This document shows, piece by piece, positions 1 to 8,762 of a stretch of 24,726 nucleotides of DNA. The stretch comes from Clostridia bacterium (GTDB lineage Bacteria; Bacillota; Clostridia; Lachnospirales; CAG-274). Under the pieces are notes generated by a model. That model searched no databases. It was not told the DNA's origin and saw nothing but the letters and a program-made list of their open reading frames with translations. The first letter of the stretch is position 1, and each line of letters opens with the position of its first letter. Made by a program: the position numbers and the translations under genes. The stretch covers positions 1-24,726 of the forward strand of contig JAUNPM010000001.1 in assembly GCA_030536675.1 (NCBI GenBank), in the 5' to 3' direction.

Positions 1-52
1 ACATATATTTCCAGTATTTAACCAAATCTATTTTCTGTTGTTTTTTATTCAT
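1..52 (-). CDS. Start of an unidentified gene, cut by the left edge
   Basis: On the minus strand an ATG lies one base after the stop codon of the flavin reductase-like gene, and the frame stays open to the edge for 17 codons, beginning MNKKQQKIDLVKYWKYM. An AAGGGAAAG stretch in the end of the upstream gene could act as ribosome site. The near-abutting arrangement is what one expects of translationally coupled operon genes. Too little is present to name a family. The reading could be chance, since the DNA is AT-rich and the open stretch is short. Confidence 0.4.
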   Translation of the reverse strand, partial: MNKKQQKIDLVKYWKYM

Positions 53-53
53 T

Positions 54-623
54 TTATTTCTTTCCCTTTTTTTGAACCGAATAACCGAATTTACCTAATT
101 TATTGCCAAGTCCGAAATATTCTCCGTGAGAATAGCATATAGGTTTTGAATTTTCAAAGTCAAATTTTCCTTTTTCGTCCATATATTTTTCATCTGCCAA
201 AGCTCCCGCAATCTCAGCTAAAAACATATGATGAGTACCAAGTTCAAGTATTTCTTTAACCTTACATTCTATTGAAATTGGACTTTCTGAAATAATGGGA
301 CAGTTAAGATGAGGAGCTTTTTCTTTTGTAAGTCCCATTTCTTTAAACTTATCAAAATCCTTTCCGCTTTTTACACCGCACCAATCTGTGGCATAAGCAA
401 GGCTTTCAGTTGTAACGTTTATTACAAATTCTCCTGTTTCCTTAATAATGTTATATGAGTGCCTTTCGGGACGGACTGAAATGTAAGTCATAGCGGGATC
501 GGTATTTATTGTACCTGTCCACGCAATGGTTATAATATTGCTTTTTTCCATTGTACCGCAGCTGACCATAACTACGGGTACGGGATAAAGTATTGTGCCG
601 GGTTTCCAGATTTGTTTTGACAT
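54..623 (-). CDS. Flavin reductase-like FMN-binding protein
   Basis: The 189-residue protein looks like the flavin reductase-like split-barrel family, small cytoplasmic FMN-binding proteins that act as NAD(P)H:flavin oxidoreductases or anaerobic flavoproteins of unknown partner. The N-terminal part (about residues 8-30, PGTILYPVPVVMVSC and then NIITIAWTGT) is the usual opening strand pattern, followed by the RPERHSYNII and GEFVINV segments that typically contact the flavin phosphate, then TDWCG and SGKDFDKF. The length is normal for the family. The start is supported by a GGAGG about 8 bases upstream and by a well-placed promoter. The substrate is not visible from sequence. A second gene seems to follow directly, so it may be the first cistron of a leftward operon. 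Confidence 0.85.
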   Translation of the reverse strand: MSKQIWKPGTILYPVPVVMVSCGTMEKSNIITIAWTGTINTDPAMTYISVRPERHSYNIIKETGEFVINVTTESLAYATDWCGVKSGKDFDKFKEMGLTKEKAPHLNCPIISESPISIECKVKEILELGTHHMFLAEIAGALADEKYMDEKGKFDFENSKPICYSHGEYFGLGNKLGKFGYSVQKKGKK

Positions 624-653
624 TTATATATCCTCCGATTTTTTATTTATATA

Positions 654-682
654 ATTATACTATACTTTTTTGTTATTTGCAA
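654..682 (-). promoter_or_regulatory. Promoter of the flavin reductase-like gene
   Basis: On the minus strand TTGCAA (677-682) and a perfect TATAAT (654-659) are separated by 17 bases, a good sigma-A type promoter. It lies about 30 bases upstream of the start codon at 623. The -35 box directly abuts the -35 box of the opposing promoter. Confidence 0.7.
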
Positions 683-711
683 TTGAAATTAGTGTTTTAA
701 AATGTTAAGAT
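683..711 (+). promoter_or_regulatory. Promoter of rsmF
   Basis: TTGAAA (683-688) and TAAGAT (706-711) are spaced by 17 bases and point towards rsmF. Transcription would start near 718, just before an inverted repeat with 6-bp arms (ACGTAC at 721-726, GTACGT at 745-750) that is followed by five T. Confidence 0.55.
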
Positions 712-784
712 ATATTTAGGACGTACATATGAAAATATTTGACCGTACGTTTTTTAGTATATGAAAGTTAACGAGGAAAAGTTT

Positions 785-2143
785 ATGAATTTACCTATAG
801 AATATACGGAAAAAATGAAAAAACTTCTGGGAAACGAGTTTGAGGCTTATATGGAAAGCTTTAATGATAAAAGGCTTTATGGTTTAAGAGCGAACACCCT
901 TAAAATTTCTCCCGAAGAGCTTGAAAGGGTCGTTGATTGGGAGCTTAAAAAAGTGCCGTGGTGCAAAGAGGGATTTTATTATGACGGGGAAAGTGTAAGA
1001 CCTGCAAAGCACCCTTTTTATAATGGGGGTCTTTTTTACATACAGGAGCCGTCTGCTATGTCAACGGGTGCAATGCTTCCCATAAAGCCGGGGGACAGAG
1101 TAATTGACCTGTGTGCGGCTCCCGGAGGTAAGAGCACTCAGGCGGCTGCAAGGTTAAAGGGAGAGGGTATAATAGTAAGCAATGATATAAGTGCATCAAG
1201 GTGTATGGCTCTTTTAAAAAATATTGAGTTAAGCGGAGTGGCAAATGCTGTAATAACAAATGAGGAGCCTAAAAAATTGGCGGAAAGATTTGAGGGCTTT
1301 TTTAACCGTGTTATAGTAGACGCTCCTTGCAGCGGTGAGGGTATGTTCAGAAAGGACGAGGGAGCCGTAAGAAGCTGGGAAACTCACAAAACCGAATTTT
1401 GCTGCGGACTTCAGAGAGAAATATTAAAGGCGGCGGCTAAGCTCCTTTGCTCGGGAGGAATAATTGCATATTCCACGTGTACGTTTGCTCCCGAAGAGGA
1501 CGAAGGAATGATATGGGAGTTTTTAAATGAAAATAAAGATTTTGAGCTTTTGGATTTTGACAAAAGCGGAGGATTTATTGACGGAAGACCTGATTGGGTG
1601 GAAAACGGCGGAAATGAGCTTAAAAAGTGCGGCAGGCTTATGCCTTATAAGGTAAAGGGTGAGGGGCATTTCCTTTGCCTTTTGCATAAGAAGGGTGAGG
1701 AAACGGAAAAAGAGGTCAAAAAAGACACTACCGTATCAAATAAGCTGTTAAATGATTATTTTGAATTTACGGATAAGTATATGAACAAAAAAATAAACGA
1801 TAATCTTGTAATGCATAAGGAAAGTCTTTTTTCAGTGCCATACTGCCTTGATCTAAGAGGGCTGAGAGTTAAAAGAAGCGGGCTTTATTTGGGAGATTGC
1901 AAAAAGAACAGATTTGAACCAAGTCAGGCTTTTGCTATGACATTGAAAAAGGACGATGTAAAAATAAGTGTTGATTATGAACTTGAAGATGATAATTTAA
2001 GCAGATATTTAAGAGGAGAGAGCTTTGCGGTGGATTGTAAGGACGGCTGGGCTCTTGTGTGTGTTAAGGGCTATCCTTTGGGATGGGGAAAGGTCCAGAA
2101 GGGAAGATTGAAGAATAAGTATCTGCCCAGTTGGATGAATTGA
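785..2143 (+). CDS. rsmF: RsmF-type rRNA cytosine-C5 methyltransferase
   Basis: This is a NOL1/NOP2/Sun-family m5C methyltransferase of the RsmF type, which methylates a cytosine in 16S rRNA using S-adenosylmethionine. The SAM-binding motif VIDLCAAPGGKST lies about a quarter of the way in. The two family cysteines are seen in VDAPCSGEGMFRKDE (motif IV) and YSTCTFAPEEDEG (motif VI). The C-terminal third (from about residue 310) fits the RsmF PUA-like RNA-binding domain, giving 452 residues, a normal length. I chose the ATG at 785 because a GAGG lies 8 bases before it and the protein then begins MNLPIEYTEKMKKLLG, as in homologues. The in-frame ATG at 761 has no ribosome site. The gene appears monocistronic. 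Confidence 0.92.
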   Translation: MNLPIEYTEKMKKLLGNEFEAYMESFNDKRLYGLRANTLKISPEELERVVDWELKKVPWCKEGFYYDGESVRPAKHPFYNGGLFYIQEPSAMSTGAMLPIKPGDRVIDLCAAPGGKSTQAAARLKGEGIIVSNDISASRCMALLKNIELSGVANAVITNEEPKKLAERFEGFFNRVIVDAPCSGEGMFRKDEGAVRSWETHKTEFCCGLQREILKAAAKLLCSGGIIAYSTCTFAPEEDEGMIWEFLNENKDFELLDFDKSGGFIDGRPDWVENGGNELKKCGRLMPYKVKGEGHFLCLLHKKGEETEKEVKKDTTVSNKLLNDYFEFTDKYMNKKINDNLVMHKESLFSVPYCLDLRGLRVKRSGLYLGDCKKNRFEPSQAFAMTLKKDDVKISVDYELEDDNLSRYLRGESFAVDCKDGWALVCVKGYPLGWGKVQKGRLKNKYLPSWMN

Positions 2144-2258
2144 AATAAGGGCTTATGTACTTATTAAAGGACAAAGGTTAATATCTGACTTAAAAAAGTA
2201 GGCAAATTTTTTAAAGTTATTTTGGTAAATGGGAAATTTGGTTTAGAGGAGTATAGTT

Positions 2259-2849
2259 ATGATAAACAAAAAGAGGAAATCACTTAATTGTGTTTATATT
2301 GATATATTGAGAATGATGATATTTCCATTGTCGATTGTGCTGGAGGATATAACTTTCAATGGGTTATTTAACGAAAATACAGAGTCAATGTTTGAAATCG
2401 GTATTTTAATTACGTTATTTATATTTTATTTGGTTTATAAAATTTACTGGGGTGTAAGGAATTTTATGACTGCTGTGGCACTTACAAAAGACGGTGATGA
2501 CAAAAAACTTGCGTCATTTATGAAGGTGGCTAAATTCGGAAGCATACCTATGTATGTAATTGTATTTACGATCAATTTTGTGGTGTGGGCGGTTATGGTA
2601 TTAGCTACAAGAGGAATTGGTATATTTGCTTTGCCTTTTGCAATTTTACCTACGGTATTTTTTACGTATCTGAATGTTATATTTACATCGATCTACAGTA
2701 TTTGTTTTTTAATAGACAAGAAAAATAAGGGAGAAATATCTGCTGTATTTATGGTCATAAATATTTTGCTACAGCTATGCTTTGTAATAGATGTGATCGA
2801 TACAATATATTTATGCTTTAAATTCAGAAAAAAGAAAATTGAGGTGTAA
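2259..2849 (+). CDS. Unrecognised integral membrane protein
   Basis: I do not recognise the family of this 196-residue protein. It has about four or five hydrophobic segments: a weak one near residues 17-33, then clear ones around 45-65, 96-118, 121-145 and 160-186. Charged loops separate them, and the C-terminus ends in a lysine-rich tail, suggesting a cytoplasmic end. There is no signal peptide and no catalytic motif. An AGAGGAG ribosome site precedes the ATG. The stop codon lies two bases before the start of the YgiQ gene, so it is probably the first gene of the five-gene operon ending at 8658. No clear promoter is seen in the 115 bases upstream. Confidence 0.75.
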   Translation: MINKKRKSLNCVYIDILRMMIFPLSIVLEDITFNGLFNENTESMFEIGILITLFIFYLVYKIYWGVRNFMTAVALTKDGDDKKLASFMKVAKFGSIPMYVIVFTINFVVWAVMVLATRGIGIFALPFAILPTVFFTYLNVIFTSIYSICFLIDKKNKGEISAVFMVINILLQLCFVIDVIDTIYLCFKFRKKKIEV

Positions 2850-2851
2850 AA

Positions 2852-4747
2852 ATGGATTTTTTACCTGTTACGGTTGAGGAAATGAAAAAAAGAGGCTGGG
2901 AGCAGCCTGATTTTATATATGTTTGCGGTGACGCTTATGTGGATCACCCTTCCTTCGGCGCAGCCATAATTACAAGAATGCTTGAAAGCAAGGGCTACAA
3001 GGTTTGTTTTATAGCCCAGCCTGACTGGAGGAGTACAGCTGATTTTACTAAATTCGGAAAGCCTAAAATTGCTTTTCTTGTAAGCGGTGGGAATATTGAT
3101 TCAATGGTAAATCATTATTCCGTTGCAAAAAAGAAAAGGGACAGGGATCTGTATTCACCGGGAGGTGAGGGAGGACACAGACCTGACAGAGCAACAATAG
3201 TATACTGTCAGAAAATAAGAGAGGCTTACGGTAATTCCGTAACCATATTAATAGGCGGTATAGAGGCAAGCTTAAGACGGCTTTCCCATTATGATTATTG
3301 GGATAATAAAGTAAGAAGGTCAATACTCCTTGATTCCCAGGCAGATCTTTTAATGTACGGTATGGGTGAGCATCAGATAGTTGAAATTGCGGAAGCTCTT
3401 GAAAGCGGTATTGAAGCAAAGGATATTACCTATATAAGAGGGACTGTTTATAAGACTAAAACCCTTGAAAATATATATGAGGATTATATTGAGCTTCCTC
3501 ATTTTAAGGAAAGCTCTAAGGACAAGAAAGTATATGCGGAGGGATTTTTAAAGCAGTATGAAAACACCGATTCTGTTACGGCTAAAATACTTGTTGAGCC
3601 CTATAACGATTGTTACGTTGTCCAGAACAAGCCTTCTTTTCCTCTCACACAGTCCGAATTTGACTACAGCTACGGCTTGCCGTATATGAGGAATTATCAC
3701 CCTATGTATGAAGAAAAGGGCGGTATACCTGCAATAGAAGAGGTCAAATTCAGCATAATAAGCAATAGAGGCTGCTTTGGCAGCTGTAATTTTTGTGCGC
3801 TTGCCTTTCATCAGGGGCGAGTTATACAGGCGAGAAGTCACAGGTCAATAATAAGGGAGGCTGAACAAATAACGTGGGAGCCTGATTTTAAGGGGTATAT
3901 TCACGATGTAGGCGGACCAACGGCAAATTTCAGACAGCCTGCCTGTGACAAACAGCTTACAAAAGGCGCCTGCAAAAACAGACAGTGTCTTTTCCCCGAT
4001 GCCTGCAAAAATTTAAAGGTGGATCACAGCGATTATGTTAAGCTCTTAAGAAAATTAAGAGATATACCACGGGTCAAAAAGGTGTTTGTGCGTTCGGGAA
4101 TAAGATATGACTATTTAATATATGACAAAGATGAAACCTTTTTTAATGAGCTTTGCAAGTATCACGTAAGCGGACAGCTTAAGGTTGCGCCTGAACACGT
4201 TGTGCCGAGAGTGCTTAATAAAATGGGTAAGCCCTCAAGGCAGGTATATGATAAATTTACAAAAAGGTTTTATGAGATAAATAAGAAAATAGGAAAAGAG
4301 CAGTATCTTGTGCCTTATCTTATGAGTTCACACCCCGGAAGTGATCTAAAGGCGGCTGTTGAGCTTGCGGAATATTTAAGGGATCTTGGGTATATGCCGG
4401 AACAGGTACAGGATTTTTATCCTACACCGGGCACACTTTCTACCTGTATGTTTTATACGGGACTTGACCCCAGAGATATGACTGAGGTGTATGTGCCTAA
4501 GACTCCACACGAAAAGGCAATGCAGAGGGCTTTGATACAATACAGACTTCCCAGAAATTATGATTTGGTAAATGAGGCTCTTCATAAGGCGGGGAGAACC
4601 GACCTTATAGGCTTTGAAAAGCATTGCTTAATAAGACCTAAGAGAGATAATAAAAACACAAAACCAAAGAGTGTTAATAAGACAAAACAGGGAAATATCA
4701 AAAAGAAAACAATAAGGAATGTACACAAGAAAAAGGGTGCAAAGTAA
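2852..4747 (+). CDS. ygiQ: YgiQ-family (UPF0313) radical SAM protein
   Basis: The 631-residue protein matches the YgiQ/UPF0313 radical SAM family, whose reaction is not established. The 4Fe-4S/SAM signature CFGSCNFC gives ligands C308, C312 and C315, preceded by FSIISNRG. The N-terminal 300 residues form the characteristic domain opening with FLPVTVEEMKKRGW and containing GGIEASLRR. After the radical SAM core come the cysteine-containing stretch around CKNRQCLFPDAC, then KVAPEHV and the family motif QVQDFYPTPGT. The C-terminus is a lysine-rich tail, probably disordered. The start has GAGGTG just upstream. The stop codon overlaps the next gene as TAATG, indicating translational coupling with the permease. 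The enzyme is oxygen-sensitive by class, as expected in an anaerobe. Confidence 0.93.
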   Translation: MDFLPVTVEEMKKRGWEQPDFIYVCGDAYVDHPSFGAAIITRMLESKGYKVCFIAQPDWRSTADFTKFGKPKIAFLVSGGNIDSMVNHYSVAKKKRDRDLYSPGGEGGHRPDRATIVYCQKIREAYGNSVTILIGGIEASLRRLSHYDYWDNKVRRSILLDSQADLLMYGMGEHQIVEIAEALESGIEAKDITYIRGTVYKTKTLENIYEDYIELPHFKESSKDKKVYAEGFLKQYENTDSVTAKILVEPYNDCYVVQNKPSFPLTQSEFDYSYGLPYMRNYHPMYEEKGGIPAIEEVKFSIISNRGCFGSCNFCALAFHQGRVIQARSHRSIIREAEQITWEPDFKGYIHDVGGPTANFRQPACDKQLTKGACKNRQCLFPDACKNLKVDHSDYVKLLRKLRDIPRVKKVFVRSGIRYDYLIYDKDETFFNELCKYHVSGQLKVAPEHVVPRVLNKMGKPSRQVYDKFTKRFYEINKKIGKEQYLVPYLMSSHPGSDLKAAVELAEYLRDLGYMPEQVQDFYPTPGTLSTCMFYTGLDPRDMTEVYVPKTPHEKAMQRALIQYRLPRNYDLVNEALHKAGRTDLIGFEKHCLIRPKRDNKNTKPKSVNKTKQGNIKKKTIRNVHKKKGAK

Positions 4748-5856
4748 TGAAAGCAATAATTGAATTTGCAAAAAGGGAAACAGTGCTTGTAATTTCCTTT
4801 TTGGCGGCAATGCTGTCAATGTGTTTTGTTAAGCCTGACAAAGGTTATTTAGAATATATAGATATGAGAACCATTGGGCTTTTGTTTTCACTTATGGCAG
4901 TGATTGCGGGATTTTCTCAAATGGGGATAATAAGAAGGCTTGCGGAGATCATTGTAAAGAAAATGAAGAATACAAGAGCTCTTGTAATTACACTGTGGTC
5001 AATGTGCTTTATTTCATCAATGCTCATAACAAATGATGTGTCCCTTATAACATTTGTGCCTCTTGCAATTGCTGTGCTTAATATGTGCGGCAAAAAAGAG
5101 CTTATAATATATACAGTTGTTTTGCAGACTGTGGCTGCAAATTTGGGAAGTATGCTTACGCCAATGGGCAATCCCCAGAATTTATATATTTACAACTATT
5201 TTAATGTGGATATTTGGGAATTCCTTGGAATAACAATACCTGTTATAATTTTAAGCTTTATACTTCTTATGCTGTCATCTTTTGTTGTTAAAGGTGAAAA
5301 TATCAATGTTCATATTGAAAACATTGATATTAAGGGAAGCCTGTTAAAAAGAAACGTATATATATGTCTTGGTATATTATGTATAATGAGTGTTGTTAAA
5401 ATTGTTGATTACAGAATTACGGTGTTTATTGCGGCAATATACATAATTATATTTGACAGAAAGGTTATTTTCAAAATTGATTGGTTTTTGCTTTTGACTT
5501 TTTGTATGTTTTTTGTGTTTACGGGGAATATAGGTAGAATATATCATATAAGAAATTTTATGGAAAATTTTTTGACAGGGAGAGAATTTTTTACAGCTCT
5601 ATTGGGAAGTCAGATAATAAGTAATGTACCTGCCGCCGTTATGCTGAGCGGTTTTACTGATAATTACAGGGAGCTTATACTTGGCACCGACGTTGGAGGT
5701 CTTGGGACTTTAATTGCATCGCTTGCAAGTCTTATTTCATTTAAGCTGTATTCCCTAACGGAGGGCGCTGAAAAGGGCAGGTACCTTATGGTGTTCACTG
5801 CTGTGAATATTATATTTTTGATTATAATTGTTTTATTTTGCAATATTTTGAAATGA
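4747..5856 (+). CDS. SLC13-family permease (anion transporter-like)
   Basis: This 369-residue protein is an integral membrane permease of the SLC13/ArsB/NhaD (ion transporter) superfamily, with about ten hydrophobic segments. The family hallmark half-sites are visible: SSMLITNDVSLITFVPLAI near residues 90-110 and GSMLTPMGNPQNLYIYNYF near 132-152. A second, weaker copy occurs near SQIISNVPAAVMLSGF at about 280-295. These two-fold related segments normally form the substrate and cation site. The substrate (dicarboxylate, arsenite or other anion) cannot be read from sequence. It is slightly short for the family. Its ATG overlaps the YgiQ stop by one base, and the flavoprotein gene follows 10 bases later, so it is in the middle of a tight operon. 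Confidence 0.85.
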   Translation: MKAIIEFAKRETVLVISFLAAMLSMCFVKPDKGYLEYIDMRTIGLLFSLMAVIAGFSQMGIIRRLAEIIVKKMKNTRALVITLWSMCFISSMLITNDVSLITFVPLAIAVLNMCGKKELIIYTVVLQTVAANLGSMLTPMGNPQNLYIYNYFNVDIWEFLGITIPVIILSFILLMLSSFVVKGENINVHIENIDIKGSLLKRNVYICLGILCIMSVVKIVDYRITVFIAAIYIIIFDRKVIFKIDWFLLLTFCMFFVFTGNIGRIYHIRNFMENFLTGREFFTALLGSQIISNVPAAVMLSGFTDNYRELILGTDVGGLGTLIASLASLISFKLYSLTEGAEKGRYLMVFTAVNIIFLIIIVLFCNILK

Positions 5857-5866
5857 GGATATTAAT

Positions 5867-7093
5867 ATGAAAATAGTAATAATAGGCGGCGGCGCTTCGG
5901 GAATGACTGCGGCAATAGAGGCTGCGGGATACGGCAATGAAAATAAAATAATAATACTTGAAAGGCTTGACAGAGTTGGTAAAAAAATACTTGCTACGGG
6001 AAATGGCCGCTGTAATTTCAGCAATATAAATGCAGGGGTAAATAATTATTACGGCAGAAACAGTAATTTTGTTTCATATGCCTTAAATGAATTTAATGTG
6101 GATAATACCTTAAACTTTTTTAACAGGTTGGGAGTTTTTCCTAAGGAGGAAAAAGACGGAAAGCTGTATCCTTTTTCGGATCAGGCATCTTCTGTATCGG
6201 ACGCTTTGAGAAATGAAATAGAAAGACTGAAAATAAATGTAATAACAGGCTTTTATGTAGCGGACGTTAAAAAAAATAAATGGAATTTTAAAATAACGGG
6301 AAAAGACGGACAAAGTATAACAGCAGACAAAGTAATTGTGGCGGGAGGGGGCTGTGCATCTCCCGCACTGGGTTCTGACGGCTCTGCTTTTGACATATTA
6401 AAAAAATTGGGACACGGTATTACGCAGGTGGTTCCCGCACTTGTGCAGATGAAAACAGATCCTAAGGAAGTGAAAAGTTTGCAGGGTATCAAATTTACGG
6501 GAAATGTAAGTATTGTGTACAGAGATAATGTAATAGGCAGTGAGTACGGAGAGGTGCTTTTTACGGATTACGGAATTTCGGGACCTCCCGTTTTTCAGCT
6601 TTCCGCAAAGACTGCTTTTAAGAAAAATATAAAGGCTGTCCTTGATTTTATGCCTGAGTATTCGCCTAAGGATGTTTATGACATTCTTGAAAGCAGGAGA
6701 GAATTTCTTTCTCATCTTACTATGGAAGGTTATTTTACAGGGCTTTTAAATAAAAGAATAGGAAATGTCATAGCAAAAAAGGCGGGAATTGAAAAATTGT
6801 CCTTAAGTGTGGGAAAACTTAATAAACAGCTTTTGTGGGCAATGACTTCACTTATTAAAGGCTTTGAGCTTGAAATAAAGGGTACAAAGGGCTTTCAAAA
6901 TGCACAGGTAACGGCAGGAGGTATTAATACCGAGGAGTTTGACAGCAGAACAATGGAATCAAGAATTGTTAAAGGACTTTACGCTTGCGGCGAGGTGCTG
7001 GATATATACGGTGACTGCGGAGGATATAATTTGCAGTGGGCTTGGAGCAGCGGAAGACTTGCGGGAAGAAGTGCCGCAAACATAAAGGAGTAA
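5867..7093 (+). CDS. HI0933/YhiN/BaiN-family FAD-dependent oxidoreductase
   Basis: The 408-residue flavoprotein has an N-terminal Rossmann FAD-binding motif GGGASGMTAA (residues 7-16), the family stretch GKKILATGNGRCNFSN, an internal VIVAGGGCASPALGSDG segment and the C-terminal FAD motif GEVLDIYGDCGGYNLQWAWSSG. This is the HI0933-like family, to which the bile-acid reductase BaiN of Clostridium scindens belongs. That homology is too broad to assign bile-acid chemistry here, and no bai genes are nearby. It is cytoplasmic and of normal length. A GAGG precedes the ATG. A second FAD enzyme starts three bases after its stop codon, so the two are probably made together. Confidence 0.9.
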   Translation: MKIVIIGGGASGMTAAIEAAGYGNENKIIILERLDRVGKKILATGNGRCNFSNINAGVNNYYGRNSNFVSYALNEFNVDNTLNFFNRLGVFPKEEKDGKLYPFSDQASSVSDALRNEIERLKINVITGFYVADVKKNKWNFKITGKDGQSITADKVIVAGGGCASPALGSDGSAFDILKKLGHGITQVVPALVQMKTDPKEVKSLQGIKFTGNVSIVYRDNVIGSEYGEVLFTDYGISGPPVFQLSAKTAFKKNIKAVLDFMPEYSPKDVYDILESRREFLSHLTMEGYFTGLLNKRIGNVIAKKAGIEKLSLSVGKLNKQLLWAMTSLIKGFELEIKGTKGFQNAQVTAGGINTEEFDSRTMESRIVKGLYACGEVLDIYGDCGGYNLQWAWSSGRLAGRSAANIKE

Positions 7094-7095
7094 AT

Positions 7096-8658
7096 ATGCT
7101 TAAAATATCTAACATAAAGATTTCTGTAAAAGAAAAAATAAGTAATGAGCTTATTGAAAGCAAAATTAAAAAGATCTTGAAATGCAGTAAAATAAACGGT
7201 TTCGTTATTTCTAAAAAGTCAACGGACGCAAGGGATAAAAGGGACGTATATTACAATATTTCCGTTGAAGTGAACGTTGACAATGAGAATAAGTATTTAA
7301 AAATTAAAAATGTTTCAAAGGTCAAAAATATTGAATACTGTATACCCGAAAAAAGCAGTTTTGCAAAAAGACCTGTAATTATAGGCTTCGGCCCCGCAGG
7401 AATGTTCAGCGGGCTTTTGCTTGCAAGAGCAGGGGCAAAGCCTATTATATTTGAAAGAGGATACAGTGTGGGGGACAGACAAAGGGCAATAGACGCTTTT
7501 TGGAGTAAGGGACAGCTTGACATAAAATCAAACGTACAGTTTGGAGAGGGAGGGGCAGGGACTTTTTCCGACGGCAAGCTGACTACGGGTATAAAAGATG
7601 TAAGATGTAAATATGTACTGAATGAGCTTGTTAAATTCGGTGCACCAAATGAAATTTTATACGATGCCAAGCCCCATATAGGAACAGACAAGCTTGTAAA
7701 TATTGTAAAGAATGTAAGGGAAGAAATTATTGCCCTTGGGGGTGAAATTTATTTTAACTGTCAAGTAACGGACATTGTAACGAAAAATAATGAGATAAGA
7801 TCTGTTGTAACCGAAAAAGGTGAATTTGAAACAGACAATGTTATTATGGCAATAGGTCATTCTGCAAGAGATACTTTTGAAATGCTTTTTAAAAAGGGTG
7901 TAAGTATGGTACAAAAGCCTTTTGCTATGGGTGTTAGGATCGAGCATAAGCAGGAAATGATAAATTATGCACAGTATGGAGAATTTGCAAAGTATTTACC
8001 GCCTGCCGATTACAAATTGGTTGTCCATTTGCCTAACGGAAGAAGTGCATATACATTTTGTATGTGCCCCGGAGGTGTTGTTGTGGCTGCGGCATCTGAG
8101 GAAAACAGTGTTGTAACAAATGGTATGAGTTATTACAAAAGAGACGGGGAAAATGCAAATTCCGCACTTCTCATTGGTATAAATACCGAGGATTTCGGCT
8201 CCGATTATGTGCTGGCGGGAGTGGATATGCAAAGACGCCTTGAAAGAAATGCCTTTATTGCGGGAGGAAGCAATTATAATGCGCCTGTGCAGAGAGTGGG
8301 AGATTTTCTCAAAATGAAAGGCTCCGTAAAAGAAGGGAGCGTTAAGCCAAGCTATAAGCCAGGGGTCAAGTATACTGATATAAGAAGTATTTTTCCTGAT
8401 TTTATGAATGAATCCTTTGCTCTTGCCCTAAATGAAATGGACAAAAAAATAAAGGGCTTTGCCTGTGACGACGCAATAATGACGGCTGTTGAAAGCAGAT
8501 CCTCTTCGCCTGTACGAATTTTGAGAAATGACAACTGTGTGTCTGTAAATGTTAAGGGGCTTTATCCCTGTGGTGAAGGGTGCGGCTATGCCGGGGGTAT
8601 AATGTCTGCTGCCGTTGACGGTATTAAATGTGCCGAGGCTGTGCTTAAAATGAAATAA
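7096..8658 (+). CDS. COG2509-type FAD-dependent dehydrogenase
   Basis: A 520-residue FAD-dependent protein of the uncharacterised COG2509 dehydrogenase group. About 90 N-terminal residues form a small alpha/beta domain. The dinucleotide motif IIGFGPAGMFSG follows, then the conserved GGAGTFSDGKLTTGIKD and the closing LYPCGEGCGYAGGIMSAAVDG. I take the ATG at 7096 because AAGGAG sits 5 bases before it and the protein begins MLKISNIKISVKEK. The longer frame from 7036 runs inside the previous gene and lacks a ribosome site. It is the last gene of the operon and is followed within 20 bases by a terminator. The physiological substrate is unknown for the family. Confidence 0.88.
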   Translation: MLKISNIKISVKEKISNELIESKIKKILKCSKINGFVISKKSTDARDKRDVYYNISVEVNVDNENKYLKIKNVSKVKNIEYCIPEKSSFAKRPVIIGFGPAGMFSGLLLARAGAKPIIFERGYSVGDRQRAIDAFWSKGQLDIKSNVQFGEGGAGTFSDGKLTTGIKDVRCKYVLNELVKFGAPNEILYDAKPHIGTDKLVNIVKNVREEIIALGGEIYFNCQVTDIVTKNNEIRSVVTEKGEFETDNVIMAIGHSARDTFEMLFKKGVSMVQKPFAMGVRIEHKQEMINYAQYGEFAKYLPPADYKLVVHLPNGRSAYTFCMCPGGVVVAAASEENSVVTNGMSYYKRDGENANSALLIGINTEDFGSDYVLAGVDMQRRLERNAFIAGGSNYNAPVQRVGDFLKMKGSVKEGSVKPSYKPGVKYTDIRSIFPDFMNESFALALNEMDKKIKGFACDDAIMTAVESRSSSPVRILRNDNCVSVNVKGLYPCGEGCGYAGGIMSAAVDGIKCAEAVLKMK

Positions 8659-8670
8659 GGTGAATATAAA

Positions 8671-8707
8671 AAGCTCCGAAGCCTGAAAAGGCTTCGGAAC
8701 TTTTTTG
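8671..8707. terminator. Bidirectional intrinsic terminator
   Basis: A perfect 9-bp stem TCCGAAGCC (8675-8683) / GGCTTCGGA (8690-8698) with a 6-base loop is followed by CTTTTTT on the plus strand and by CTTTTT on the minus strand. It can stop both the five-gene operon from the left and the pectate lyase transcript from the right. Confidence 0.88.
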
Positions 8708-8762
8708 CGTCTATTTGTCAATAGTCAATAGCATATAATGGTTGTAAAAAAGAAATCAAAAA

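Noticed and set aside
721..755. Inverted repeat followed by T5 as a terminator before rsmF
   Set aside because: Only 6 bp pair, around an 18-base loop, too weak for an intrinsic terminator. It is kept only as a comment on the promoter region.
2144..2258. Terminator or promoter between rsmF and the membrane protein
   Set aside because: Only short AT-rich repeats such as AATAAG/CTTATT are seen, with no stable stem with a T-run and no convincing -35/-10 pair.
5867..7093. Naming the first FAD enzyme BaiN (bile-acid reductase)
   Set aside because: The family is broad and present in bacteria without bile-acid metabolism. No bai operon genes are in the window.
7036..7095. Longer start of the second FAD enzyme
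   Set aside because: The extra 20 residues lie within the preceding gene in another frame and have no ribosome site. The ATG at 7096 has AAGGAG at good distance.
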